NCBI GenBank assembly: GCA_012932865.1
Contig: SAXG01000088.1
Location: 62,001 to 126,000, forward strand
Length of the DNA: 64,000 bases
Direction of reading: 5' to 3'
Source: Amylostereum areolatum
Lineage: Eukaryota > Basidiomycota > Agaricomycetes > Russulales > Stereaceae
The position numbers were made by a program, and so were the translations under genes. Position 1 is the first letter of the stretch. The number at the start of each line of letters is the position of its first letter. The notes under the pieces were generated by a model. It was not told the origin of the DNA and made no database searches. It saw nothing but the letters and a program-made list of their open reading frames with translations. This document shows positions 33,141 through 44,273 of the stretch, piece by piece.

Positions 33141-35675
33141 CTACTCATCATTATAGTCAATCAATGCAGCAGGAACACCGGGGGCGGGCAGCACCGACAA
33201 AGGGCCTGTTCTAGACAGATAAATGAGTGGAATGGATTGAAAAGCTAGGGAAACAACTTACAAAGCCGCCGTGTACAAACCGGACATGAAGCTGTGGTAG
33301 AACGGGGGGCGAGTGTTCTCCATCTCGTTCAAAGTGGCAATATGGCCACCGTACACATCCAGGTATGTCCCCGCCGAGAAATCGGACTTGACATGATGCC
33401 CGGATCGACGCTCGTGCAGAGATGCGTAAACCTACACAAGGATAAGCAAAGGTTTATCATATTGAGATCAAAATGAGTCACTCACCGCTGTAAATGCCAG
33501 TGCAACCATTGCCTTCGGGAGCTCGATGCGACGCTCGTTAGTTACCGAGTCAATTGTAAACGGGAGCCTATCGCGGAAGCCGTCCGGAATTCCCTTTGCG
33601 AAAATGGTCTGGTGAAGAATTGTGATCCCGATTGGGTGACGGTAAGGTTGACCACGGCGCACAGCCCCAGTCAACCCATCCTACAGTATGATACTATAAG
33701 TCAGTAGAAACCCACAGAGACATGACCAGTGAAAACACACCGGAGAGTTGCGACGGAATATGTAGTTATAATCCCGGACAGCGAAAGCTACTGCCGCTTG
33801 ACTCTGCTCCCCTTCAGGAAGCAGGTTGTACATTCCGACGATGTGATTGTCGCTGGATTCCTTGAACTTCAAGCGAAAGATACCAATGCGAGCGATGGGC
33901 TAGTACAAAATGGTCTGAGAACCGTGCTGCCAGGAAAAATCCAAACTGACTTACCAAGGGAATGAGACGGTTGATGTACCCGGGTTCCTGGAGCAAACGG
34001 CGGTGCATGTCGATACAGACATCGCGGAGAGACGCCGCTCGGATCAGTGCATTGCGCGAGAATGTCTCACTGAGCGTCGCATCGGGAAACCCGTGGACTA
34101 GAAGGATCTCGTATATAATCTGAACGAAAGCGCCGCGGATTCCAAGTTGAACGATGTGCGATTGCACTCGAAGTGACATCCGCTGATGTGGGCCTCCCAG
34201 CACCAAGTTTGTATTCTCCGGAAACTCGCCTCCGACCGTTGCTGGTGGAAGGTTGATCACGCCGGCCGCTAGAGGACCTTCAGCATCAGAGACAAATTGG
34301 TCGCCTATGAGACCTAAAATTCGCCAAAGGTATCTCTGGCGGACATTACCTCCAGTGGTATCTTCGTTAACTTGGACCTGCTCTCCGAGGGCAGCATCAA
34401 CAGCTGTGACAGGAAGAGCCGTGGAAGGAGCCGTGGCAGGAGGAGGAGCCGTGGCGGCGGCGGCGGCAGCGGCAGCGGCAGCGGGTGGAGCGGCGGCAGC
34501 GGCGGCGGCAGCGGATGGAGCGGCGGCAGCGGTGGCAGAAGCAGCGGTAGTGGCAGCGGATGGGGCAGCGGCAGCGGTGGTGGCAGCGGCAGCGGATGGA
34601 ACGGCGGCGGGGACAGAAACAGGAATGGGTGGAGGAAGAGGAGCCGAGACCGGGGCAACAGGAGGGACGGCGGACGGAGGAGAAGGAGCTGTGTTAGAAG
34701 TCGACGGTCCCGCAACGGCTTGAGGGGCATCGAGGCGACTCAGGCAAGGATCAATGGGAACGAAAGATGGGCTTGAAGACGCAGCCGAATTTGCACTGGA
34801 GAGCCATGTAGGACGCTATAGTATCCGTTAGCATGCTGCACTTGAGGAGGTTAAGGACAACACATACCTCGAGGTTCACCTGACGCTGGAACTGCGTCGG
34901 GTTCGTCTTCGCCAACTCGTCCCCGTCGTCATCTTCGATCGCGTCAAAATCGTCTTCGGAGAGCGGCGAGAGGCCGTTATCGTCGTCATCGTCGTTTTCG
35001 TCCTACAAACAAATCCGTCAATCAGCAACTCGGAACCTGATACAAAGTGAAAGTTATGTACCTCAATCATGGCAACACCTGTGTGACCCGAGGTAACCGC
35101 CTTTGCCTTGCCTTTCGTCCCGTCCACGTAGAGCTTGAGTGCAACCGGTGGAAGCTCGTCCTCTTGAAGAACAAGCTGAGGAGCGCGCGCTAAAGAAAGT
35201 GGAACGACAATGTCAGCCCGTGGGAACACACGCGATTGAACGCGAACGTACTCACACTTCCGAGTTTTTGACTTCTTCGCCGCTGGGCCATTGGCCTGAA
35301 CACCTTTCCCCCCCTTTCGTTTCTTGCCCGCAGCTAAAGGAGGGAAGTGTGAGCGTCGGAAGACACCAACAAAGACAGCAATACAACATACCGGCAGTAA
35401 CAGGCTCGGATGCAACATCTATTTCGGCCACGGCCCACGGAGCCAGCGGAAAAAAAATGGTAAGTGGTCTGTGATTCGATGGGAAAAGCTATTGACGTAC
35501 CATCCACAGGAGCTTGCTCTCGCTGTAATTGCGCTGCAGCGGCAGCCTTCGACGCCTTGGTGCGAGCACGAGTAGCAGCAGCCTTCTGCGCTGGCGAGAG
35601 TGCCGCGCTGGCGGTCCCAGAGGCCGAGGAAGTGTTGCGCTGCGACGTTCTCAATGTGCGTGACTGGTAACTCAT
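33141..35675 (-). CDS. DUF6532-like accessory gene of the third transposon
   Basis: Start at 35675 (MSYQSRTLRTSQRN), stop TAG at 33143-33141, about ten exons in the same layout as the twins. The N-terminus repeats the KAAATRARTKASKAA stretch. A basic cluster (GKKRKGGK, KKSKTRK) follows, then an acidic stretch. Next is a long Ala/Pro-rich stretch that the twins lack. Then come YLWRILGLIGDQFVSDAEGP, SLRDVCIDMHRRLLQEPGY, a TGAVRRGQPYRHPIGITIL block and PKAMVALAFTAVYASLHE. It ends with DFSAGTYLDVYGGHIATLN. The strongest conservation with the twins is in this C-terminal DUF6532-like half, so that half is the functional core. It is maintained with the transposase despite divergence. Confidence 0.8.
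34430..34620. repeat. GCN-type microsatellite coding for poly-alanine/proline
   Basis: About 190 bp of imperfect GCGGCGGCA-like repeats. On the minus strand, in the frame of the accessory gene, they encode Ala/Pro runs. The matching place in the twin elements has no such repeat. The plus-strand open frame over this stretch is a by-product of the composition. Confidence 0.85.
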
Positions 35676-35991
35676 GCCGTTGACGGGGGGGACGGAAAAG
35701 AAAAAGAGGGGAGAAGGAAAGTGGGGAAGAGGAAGAAGAGCGAGGATGCCTGTCGACACGGCGAGGTGAGCGTACAAATATAAGTCCTGCGCCGTTTGCT
35801 GACATGGCCGTAGGTTTCGTAATAGTGCGGGCTCTGCGGAGCGTGAGCACTCTCACGTCTGGTGGGGTCTTGGTGAGTTTTAGACGGACTTGGTGAATTT
35901 AGGCGGCTGATTTCCTCCGCGCATAGTGAAATTGGATATAACGCACCCTTCTCTCCTCCACATCACGACCTCCAACACACGCTGTATCCTC
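35676..35991. promoter_or_regulatory. Divergent promoter region of the third transposon
   Basis: 316 bp between the divergent start codons (35675 minus, 35992 plus), corresponding in position to the 258-bp region of the twins. Shared control of both genes is inferred from layout only. Confidence 0.45.
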
Positions 35992-38900
35992 ATGGCGTAT
36001 CAGCTGCCCACAGCCAAGGCTTCCGTAGTTTGCAACGGATGCAGCAAAAACTTCTCGCCGCGCGGGCGTACAAACCACTGGAGACAGACTGCGCGCGAGG
36101 AATGCAAAGCTGCTCACACCGCATACCAGGCTCTTCAAGAAAGCCTGTTCCCCGGTCTTATGGCACCGCCAAATCCTCAAGTTGCGGAGAACCTATCAGC
36201 AGAGAACACGGGCGTCGGCGCAGACTACTTTTCGGAAAGTTATACACCTGCCGAACTCGGACTCGACAATCCAGCTGGCAACACTGCCGATAATCCTCGT
36301 GCAACTCCTATGGATGTCGACAATGTTTTTCCGGCTCCTATGTCGGTCTCTGACAGGAATCAAGGAACCACGGAAGAAGATGAAGCGGATGAAGAGGAGG
36401 ATGTGCGAAACTTTGAGGAGCTCGGGCGCGTCTTGGAGCCCGTAATCAACCCGAATGCACCCCAATCGGCGCCAGGAGAACTGCCTGCAGACGAACTAGC
36501 GGCTCCGCAAGATACTTCTGGCCGCCTCTTTACACCCGAAGAACGGCAACGTGTTGAAGGAAAGCTCTGGGTGCACCCGACGATCGTGCCGTTCCCGAGC
36601 GAGAGCGCTGGCGCACCTCTCACTTTAGAGGTATCTGCGTCACAGTACGACACTCTGCGTTCGCATTTGGAATCTGGGAGTGCGGGAAACATCTGGGCAC
36701 CGTTCAAGTCGAAACTCGACTGGTCCATGGCTTACTGGGCCAAAACACGTGGGCCAACATCGACCGCGGTCTCTGAGCTCCTCCAGATGGACGAGGTATG
36801 CATCCAATTGCCAGTGATCACGCGTCAAGTTCAATGCTCATTACCCTCTTTTACTTAGCTTGCCGAGAAACTCGACCTCTCATTCTGCTCGTCGGCTCAG
36901 CTCAACAAGATCATCGACGAACAACTGCCTGGTCGGCCGAAGTTCACGATGGAGGAGATCCAGGTCGGTGGCGAGAACTTTGAGGTGTACTTTCGCGACA
37001 TTGTTCCTTGCATCCGCGCGCTGTACGGCGACCCCGAATTTGCGCAACACCTGATCACGGTCCCGGAGCGCCACTACCAAGATGCCGACATGACGATTCG
37101 GATGTACGATGAGATGAACACGGGCACTTGGTGGTGGAACGTGCAGGTGCTTGGCATCATCTTCTACGGTTCCCTCCTCCGACCTAACACAAATTTTCTC
37201 TTCCGCAGACAAGCATTGAGGCAAAACTCCCTGGCGCAACAATCATCCACCTCATCATATCATCAGACAAGACTCAGCTCACGCTCTTTCACGGGAAGAC
37301 AGCATACCCGGTCTACATGACAATCGGAAACATCCCGAAGGACATCCGTCGCAAGCCCTCCCGTCGGGCGCAAGTCCTCATTGGCTACCTGCCCACAGCA
37401 AAACTGGACCACATCTCCAACAAGGCTGCCCGACGCCGTGCAACCGGCAACATTTTCCATGAGTGCATGCGTCGGATTCTTGCACCCATCAAGGACATCG
37501 GAGAAACCGGAATCGCCATGGTCAGCGGTGATGGCGTTTGGCGTCGCTGTCATCCCATCTATGCTATATTCGTTGGGGATTATCCGGAGCAGGTTCTTGT
37601 GACGGCAACACTCTATGGTGACTGTCCAAGATGTCCGATTCTGCACGCTCTTCTCGGAGAGTACGATGATGACACAGACCTCGATTTCCGTGATGCCGAC
37701 GACGCATTGGACGTCTTTGAACTGGCCGATGGTGATCCCACAACCTACCACGCTGCATGTCGTGAGGCGCGCCTCCGCCCTATCTTCCATCCGTTCTGGG
37801 AAGATTTGCCCTATGTAAACATCTTTGCCTCATGCACACCCGATATCCTCCACCAGATGTATCAAGGAGTCATCAAGCATGTCATTGCATGGATTTCGGA
37901 CCCGCAAGCATTTGGGCCCGACGAAATTGATGCCCGTTGTCATCGGATGCCACCCAACCACCACGCTCGCCTCTTCACACATGGGATCAGCTCGCTTGTC
38001 CGGGTGTCGGGTACAGAGCACAAGCACATCGCGCGCATTCTCCTTGGTCTGATTGCAGATCTTCCTCTCCCAGATGGCCGCAGTCCTGCCCGCCTCATCC
38101 GCGCCGTTCGAGGAATTCTCGACTTCCTCTACCTTGCCCAATATCCATCCCATACCGATGAAACCCTTGCGCAGATGGACGATGCTCTTCGGCGCTTCCA
38201 CGACAATAAATCGATCTTCATTGATCTCGGAATCCGGCTGGATTTCAACCTTCCGAAAGTTCATGGTGCACGGCACTACTCGCCAAGCATTGTGCTCTTC
38301 GGTACAACAGATAACAGCAACACGGAGCAATCGGAACGCCTGCACATCGACTTTGCGAAAGACGCGTACAGGGCTACCAACCGAAAAGATGAATATCCAC
38401 AAATGACGGCATGGCTCGAACGTCGCGAGAAGGTCAACGCGCATGCGGCGTTCATTCAGTGGCGCTCTTCGGGGCACCCTCCTATCACTTCGGAACGGAC
38501 ACCAGAGGTGCACCTTCACATGCACACCCAGATGACGAAACATCCAACACTCCCAGCCGTCTCGTTCGATCGACTCCATGAACTGTACGGCGCCGTTGAC
38601 TTTTCCGATGCACTCGCAGCATTCATTGTCAAGTGTAACTACCCAGATCTCGGTCCTGGGCCCGCGCGTCACGAAGCTGATAACACACTCATCCCGACCA
38701 GACCTATCGCCGTGTATCACAAGATTAAGCTCTGGAATCACGACGCTCTGCAACGCGAGGACGGAAAAGACGAGCAAGATGCTGTCCATGTTCGCCCTCA
38801 GCGGCGGGACACCCGTGGACGTATCGTTCCCGGTCGGTTTGACACCGTGTTGGTTAAATCGGGAGCTGGAGGTGCTCGCGGCGTAGCAGGTGAGCTTTGC

Positions 38901-39299
38901 TGCTCGTCTGAGATTTCACCGCTGACCGGTCATGACCAAGGCTACCGCGTCGCACAAGTGCGCGTGGTCTTCCGACTATCTGCCAAGACGGCCGACACCG
39001 TCTACCTACCCACACGTCCGACACCCCCACAACACCTTGCCTACATCGAGTGGTTCACGCCGTTCGCAAAGGAGCCAGAAGATGACACACAGATGTACCG
39101 TGTGTCTCGTTCCGTGCACAATGGGCGACGCGACGCCGAAATCATCCCTATCGAAGACATCCAACGGAGTGTCCAGCTCTTCCCGCGTTTCGGTGCGACC
39201 GCTCCCCGTCATTGGACAAGCTATAATGTCCTTGAGGAGTGTACTAAATTCCGTGTCAGCTCATTCCTCGATCACCATACATACAGGACCGTATTTTAG
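35992..39299 (+). CDS. Plavaka/KDZ transposase of the third element
   Basis: Four exons: 35992-36795, 36859-37146, 37209-38889, 38941-39299; about 1,043 residues. Exons 2 and 4 have exactly the same lengths as in the twins (288 and 359 bp). The N-terminal C-x2-C...H...C motif is kept (CNGCSKNFSPRGRTNHW). Core motifs: SSDKTQLTLFHGKTAYPVYM, IPKDIRRKPSRRAQVLIGYL, SGDGVWRRCH, VGDYPEQVLV, CTPDILHQMYQGVIKH, GTEHKHIARILLGL. Conservation with the twins is high through the core and low in the acidic linker, as expected under selection. The start was taken at MAYQLPTAK because it aligns with the twin start; an upstream in-frame ATG at 35926 exists. Confidence 0.92.
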
Positions 39300-39441
39300 C
39301 CCGAGAGTCCGTACAATGACAATGTGTGTAACCTCTAAAAACCTCGGACTTGACTTAGACACCTTTTGACGTACTAGACCGCCTTAGAGGGCACCATCTA
39401 AACGGCACGCTAATTAGAGGACCTTGGCGCGGCATTTGCGG
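39300..39441. other. Right subterminal region of the third transposon
   Basis: Non-coding. Shows AACCTCTAAA, TTTTGACG, CCTTAGAGG, CTAAACGGC and TTAGAGG in close succession, recalling motifs at the outer end of the twins. Confidence 0.55.
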
Positions 39442-39458
39442 GAGAGGCTTTCCCTGAT
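39442..39458. repeat. Terminal inverted repeat, third element, right end
   Basis: GAGAGGCTTTCCCTGAT. The last bases CCCTGAT are the same as at the outer end of the twins (31159-31165), which fixes the boundary. Confidence 0.8.
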
Positions 39459-39465
39459 GATCATC
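39459..39465. repeat. Target-site duplication, right copy
   Basis: GATCATC directly right of the third transposon; matches 32649-32655. Confidence 0.85.
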
Positions 39466-42400
39466 GAGCGCATTGAGCCAAGCCGAGTAAGAGCAAACGG
39501 GTACGCGGAGCTCTGCCGCAACGATGCCTATGATGTTCGAGAATGCGACAGGGCGAGGGTGGACGAGATGAACGTGCAGTTCATCACCGTGGACTATCTC
39601 GACGAGTGCTGATGCTGCCATTCCAGATGGAATCCAGGAGACGTTCTGAATCCAAAATCAGAACTAACGGGGGAATATCGGGGGGTACGCTTACGCCGTG
39701 CATGGTGGGAAGGCATCCCAAAGTCTCCGCTGACTTGACCATTGACGGGAACCACTCCTTCTCGTTCCACACGCCATCCCCGTCGCCGCAGACCTGCCCC
39801 AATCGTACGATCACAGCTCTTACTGCTGTTCTCTCCGACGCAACATCCAAGATACGTTCTGCGATCCACTTGGATTCGGCGTAGCCCCCACCAGCGGGCA
39901 CCTTGGCGTCTTGAATGGCGGTCTCCTTTGCGGCCACTTTCAAATCGAAGTCTACGCTTATTGTCAGCACTGGGTCATTTACGGCCTGAGGCGACTCACT
40001 TCTGAAGACCCCGATAGAGGATGTAAAAAGGATACGAGGAGGGCGAGAGTAGGGTGACTCTAGCGCGAAGTCGACCATCTTTCTCACACCACGTACACTC
40101 TCATCGTAGACCTTCAACGGCGCATTGAAGTTGACAGGCCATGCTAAAGCTTGCTCAGCTGAGCGGAACGGGTTGCATACTGAGCCCACACGCACCGTTG
40201 TGAATAACGTGAGTCACGGAGTCAAGCATCTATGTAGACGGTAAGCGCGAAGACATTGAAATGAACTCGTATCAATGCTTACGGCGGAATACACATCTTC
40301 TGTAACACCGAAGTGAGGTGTTGCTAAGTTGCCTTCAACCAGAACGAGCTTCGACGAGGCCAGAAGCGCAAGGTCTAACCCTCCTTTCGCAAACGCTGCT
40401 TCATGCCTCTCCAGTGCGCCCGATCCTGACGGTCTGTTGACCGCATATATGCGCGCCACCGACTTCGACATGAGCAGACAAGCCAGCAAGCGAGACCCGA
40501 GCGTCCCTGTCGTTCCCGTGACAAGGAAGACGTCTCCGCCAGGAATTGCTACGGGTTTGCCTATGCTACCTCTTTCCGGGAAGTCCTTGGTCAGGTCGTC
40601 TACCATGGCTTCGAGTTGCTTAGACCGAAGTTCGGCGTTGACAGTACCGTCTACGTTTGGATTGACGACGGCCGCGTGGATGAAGGCCGCCATGGCATCG
40701 ACAGTAGGATGGTCGTAAACAAAGGTCGGATGTATTTTTCCGGTTATAATCGGAACCGTATCCCGTAACCCACGGAGAAGAGAGTTGCGGATCCATGCGG
40801 CTTGCAGGCTAGATACCCTCTAGCTGGTGAGGGATATGTTGATTCTATCGTGAGGAGTCAACTCACCTATCGCAACCGTGTCGGAACAGATCTTCGTCGT
40901 CTTCAACGGAGGTCTTCAAAACCCCTGCGACAGACCGACGTACAAAATACAGTGTCTGCAGCAAAGACCACTCCGTCGGCACTGGTATATCGCTCTGTGA
41001 GCTCTCATCGACCCTCTTGTACACGGCTTCGATCTCGTGCTCGTAGTCCTCGAGAATCGTCGGCCGCCGAGGGGACATCTTTCCGGAGTATACGAAGGGC
41101 TTGGAGGGAGAGGTGACGATGATCATCTAAAGGACGGGGAGGTGATTGAGAAGTACAATGACTGGAGGATAACGATGACACCTACTTCCTTGAATAAACG
41201 AGAATGCTGAGGCGCGTATTCGTTCATGCGTTCAACGGTCGGCCTGGAAATAGGTTCAGCTTTCCCATACCGCTCCTATTATTGCGTCGAATTTACCATA
41301 TGAGGCTACGAAATGCGACAAGCTTCTCCTCGTCCGTAGGATCAAACGTGAATGCTGGCTTAGGCTCAACGAGAACGCCATTCTGAAATCGACTCCTTCC
41401 GAACATTACGACGGCCGTTATATGCGGGTCTTTGACCAAGATGGCCTCTATATATTCGCGCATAAGTTTTTCACCGAGGGGAAAGAGGATGAGAACGCAC
41501 CAAGAGGACCTGAATTTGTCTAAGAGAAATCAACATTGTGCATCGAACTGTCAACGAAAAGTAGCACCTTTTCTCCTGTCGAAAGCATGATTTAATCGTC
41601 CTTCCGTCCGTATACCCTCCAAAGTCCTGGTCTGGTTGGATGTGGCTGGAGAATATCAGAGGTTGCATATCCCCTACGGCCGTCGATTGTCGTGTTAAGC
41701 ACCATAGGTGTATGCATATCGTGCTCCTGAAAACACATTTGAACGCATGCGCCGTCATGAGGAGGAAATCCTCACCATTACGAGCAGTTCAGAAGTTCCG
41801 TCCCCTTGAGGTATAAGCTCGGGGCGGATTTGAGGGGAAAGAGGGAAGTACTCCCAATCGTAACCTAGAGTCTCCTCTGCGATGCCTGAATGAGTTTGGT
41901 TCCCATCGGCAGCGTAGATTTTGCTCACTGGGCCATGTAGTGCTCATCACGCCGGTTTCAGAGCTGACACAGTATGGACGCCGAGTAAGATGGGATTCTG
42001 ATATAAGAGGGGAGGGACTCGCCAAGCATATACGGTCAACACGGGGACACCTCTGGATACCAGGCTATCGCCGACTTCCTTCGACAAGGGACCGCCGCTA
42101 TACACCTAGGAAAGGAATTTCAGTGTGGAAAGATCGGGCGATCGAAGGCGGGCGCACTGACCACTCCTCGCATGGTTTTCAAGTAGTCGACAATACGGGG
42201 GACCTGGCCCCATGCCTACATCGCGGAGGAGTCAACAATCCGGGAGGTCCAACCAGATGATGATTGCGTTCATACCTCAAGGAATGCGGGTGGTCCGAAA
42301 GCGAGCATGGACTGGGTAGCTATCATGGAATCCGCGATATTTTGGGGATTCGGAATAACGGCTGGGCTCATTGGTCTGAACATAGCCAAGGTTACCCCAC

Positions 42401-43481
42401 TTCCAGCCTTCCATGAGAACCGCGAGTGAGAATCCTTTCACTGTAATTGAAAAGGTAGAAAACACGCACCGCGAGGACAATCTCGAAAATCCCCATCCCA
42501 TGATACATTGGGACCCCTTGGGACCCCATGACTACACCGCTTAGGTCCATCTCGCCGTATCCTATTTGTACCAATGAGTGTAGTGTTGCATCCGGTGAGA
42601 AAGGACGTACGCGGGGCTAGACCAAAGGTCATGTAGTCTTCATGCGTCCACGTAATTCGCTTCGGAAAAGCAGTCGATCCTGGAAAGGGCTCAGTTTCAG
42701 GGGTACGTTCAAATGTGTGATAGCCTTACCGGAGGAGTGTAGGATGAGGACGTGGGCCTTGAAGTTGAATTTGACCGCACTATATTTGTTGGACGTCGCG
42801 TCCGCGGTTTGATTCGAATACAGGTCATCGAAGACTGGCATGCGAGAGAAGGGGATGGGTGCTAAATTGCCAGGAAGTAGCGATAAAGCCTGCGTCGCTG
42901 CCTGCTCCATGATGGGAGTCCCTTCCACAAGAAGATGCCGGGCGCCAGAACCATTCAGAAGGTGTGCGACAGCTTCGGGCGAGTTACGAGGGGATACGAG
43001 GAAGACAGTAAGCCCAGCTCGCATGATTCCGACTATGGTGGTCATGTATGTGATCGTGTCTGTTGGATGGGGATTGCGTGAGACTTGACTATAGACGGAC
43101 GAGGGGGCGTTGTGTACCTGTCGTAGCAAAAACTGCGACTACAGCCGGACTCCCCTTCAAAGCTGCACTAACGACTTGAGGAGGAAGGCGAGAGGCAACC
43201 ATGTGAGCTGCGCGATGGATAGCGGGGACAGCGGTGGCGAATGATATGTTGTCCGTTGCGCCCTGAGCATTTTGATAGACAAAAAGAGGGTGACCGGGAT
43301 TGTTCTCTGCCTGCCAATCGTACAGCTCAGGGATTGTGAGCGCGCGATGGTCGAAGGGAGGGAAAGAGAGATCTGGAATTCGGGGGAGACGTCGTTCGAG
43401 CGGATTAGCCATGAAGGATATTGCCACAGAATCGGCGGTGGGAGCGTTATTAACATAGGCTTGAGGCCGTGAGTTAGGCAA
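39459..43481 (-). pseudogene. NRPS-like adenylate-forming reductase (A-T-R), interrupted
   Basis: Minus strand, from an ATG at 43481 or the internal MANPLERR at about 43412, through more than ten introns. Adenylation domain: VVAVFATT, MTTIVGIMRAGLTVFLVSPR, HVLILHSSG (the usual STSG-type loop), VPMYHGMGIFE, SMLAFGPPAFLE, ETGVMS, GLWRVYGRKDDQIMLSTGEK. Carrier domain: EDDEDLFRHGCDSLQA with the serine for phosphopantetheine. Reductase domain: VFLVTGTTGTLGSRLLACLL (NADPH site), RILFTSSIGVFR, GGYAESKWIAE (YxxxK) and GNVSWIPSGMAASALVE. It breaks off at SAWLNALDD, where the third transposon sits; the missing end is at 32404-32655. One intron near YACSETG uses a GC donor. Family role: ATP-dependent activation of a carboxylic acid and release as aldehyde. 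Dead only by the insertion, hence a recent loss. Confidence 0.88.
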
Positions 43482-44273
43482 AACCCGAGATAGAGAGAAG
43501 ATGGAAATGTACTTACTGAAAGCATATAAAGTTCAAGGGTGCACCGTGCCCCGCACAATCCTGTTGCATTCCATCTGGCGCACGACGGTTGAATGTTCTA
43601 TTGATTGCCATATCAACGCTCTTCGGAACCCCTCAATTTCGGGCGCATGTTGTGGTGCTATAGGTCGCTGGGTACCAGATGAGCGAAGCGGCCAGCTGCG
43701 TGGAAAGCTGAGCACCCAAAAGCCGTAAAGAAGTGGAACAAAGACTCCGTGGGAATGTGGCCCGGAGAGTTCCGAACATTCGTGCCGCCGCACCCATGAC
43801 CTATCTTTGTTTCCTTCAAGTCATGTACTTACTTACCAGACACTTGGTCGCCAAGGCTTCGACATCGGGCACATCAATTATCATAACTAGTCTCGCAAGT
43901 CGGTCGAGGTGAGTCGTCTGAGCATGTTCCTCCTCATGGCGGCGGCGCTGATACAGTTTGGATCTGCCTCAAAAGGAGTTACGCTGTCTTTGCACCCATC
44001 CCGTTTCGCCCTTCCTGGGAAGGCCGCGAGACAGAGGACAGCGTGGACGGCGGAGAGCCTCCCGTCTCCCGTCTGAAGTAAATTCGCTCCTTCTTGCGTA
44101 TCTAACTGCCCCGCTTTGACTTTGTGGCATGGCCCCACTGGGCCCGGAAGGATCACTCTGCGCGACGGACCCAGCCATGATTCAAGACGCAGGCGGATAG
44201 CACTGCATGACTATTATCGTATTAATACGGCGGATGTGGCGTTCCGGCGATGACTGTACCCCATCCTGCCACC
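43482..44273. other. Intergenic between divergent genes
   Basis: Separates the reductase (minus) from the DUF6534-like gene (plus). No coding evidence. ACCATG context marks the right-hand start codon. Confidence 0.45.

Larger units (their letters stand above)
32656..39458 (+). mobile_element. Plavaka/KDZ DNA transposon, third diverged copy (6,803 bp)
   Basis: The left end TGTAAAAACCTCTC and right end GAGAGGCTTTCCCTGAT form an imperfect inverted repeat related to that of the twin elements. It is flanked by GATCATC at 32649 and 39459. Gene content and order are as in copy 2: a DUF6532-like gene on the minus strand, then the transposase on the plus strand. Proteins are clearly homologous to the twins but diverged, and the non-coding parts hardly align. 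It disrupts the adenylate-forming reductase gene in the reductase domain. Both genes appear open, so it may still be active. Confidence 0.92.

Noticed and set aside
34253..34723. Plus-strand open frame rich in Ala and Gly
   Set aside because: By-product of the GC-rich repeat in the opposite-strand accessory gene; only low-complexity composition.
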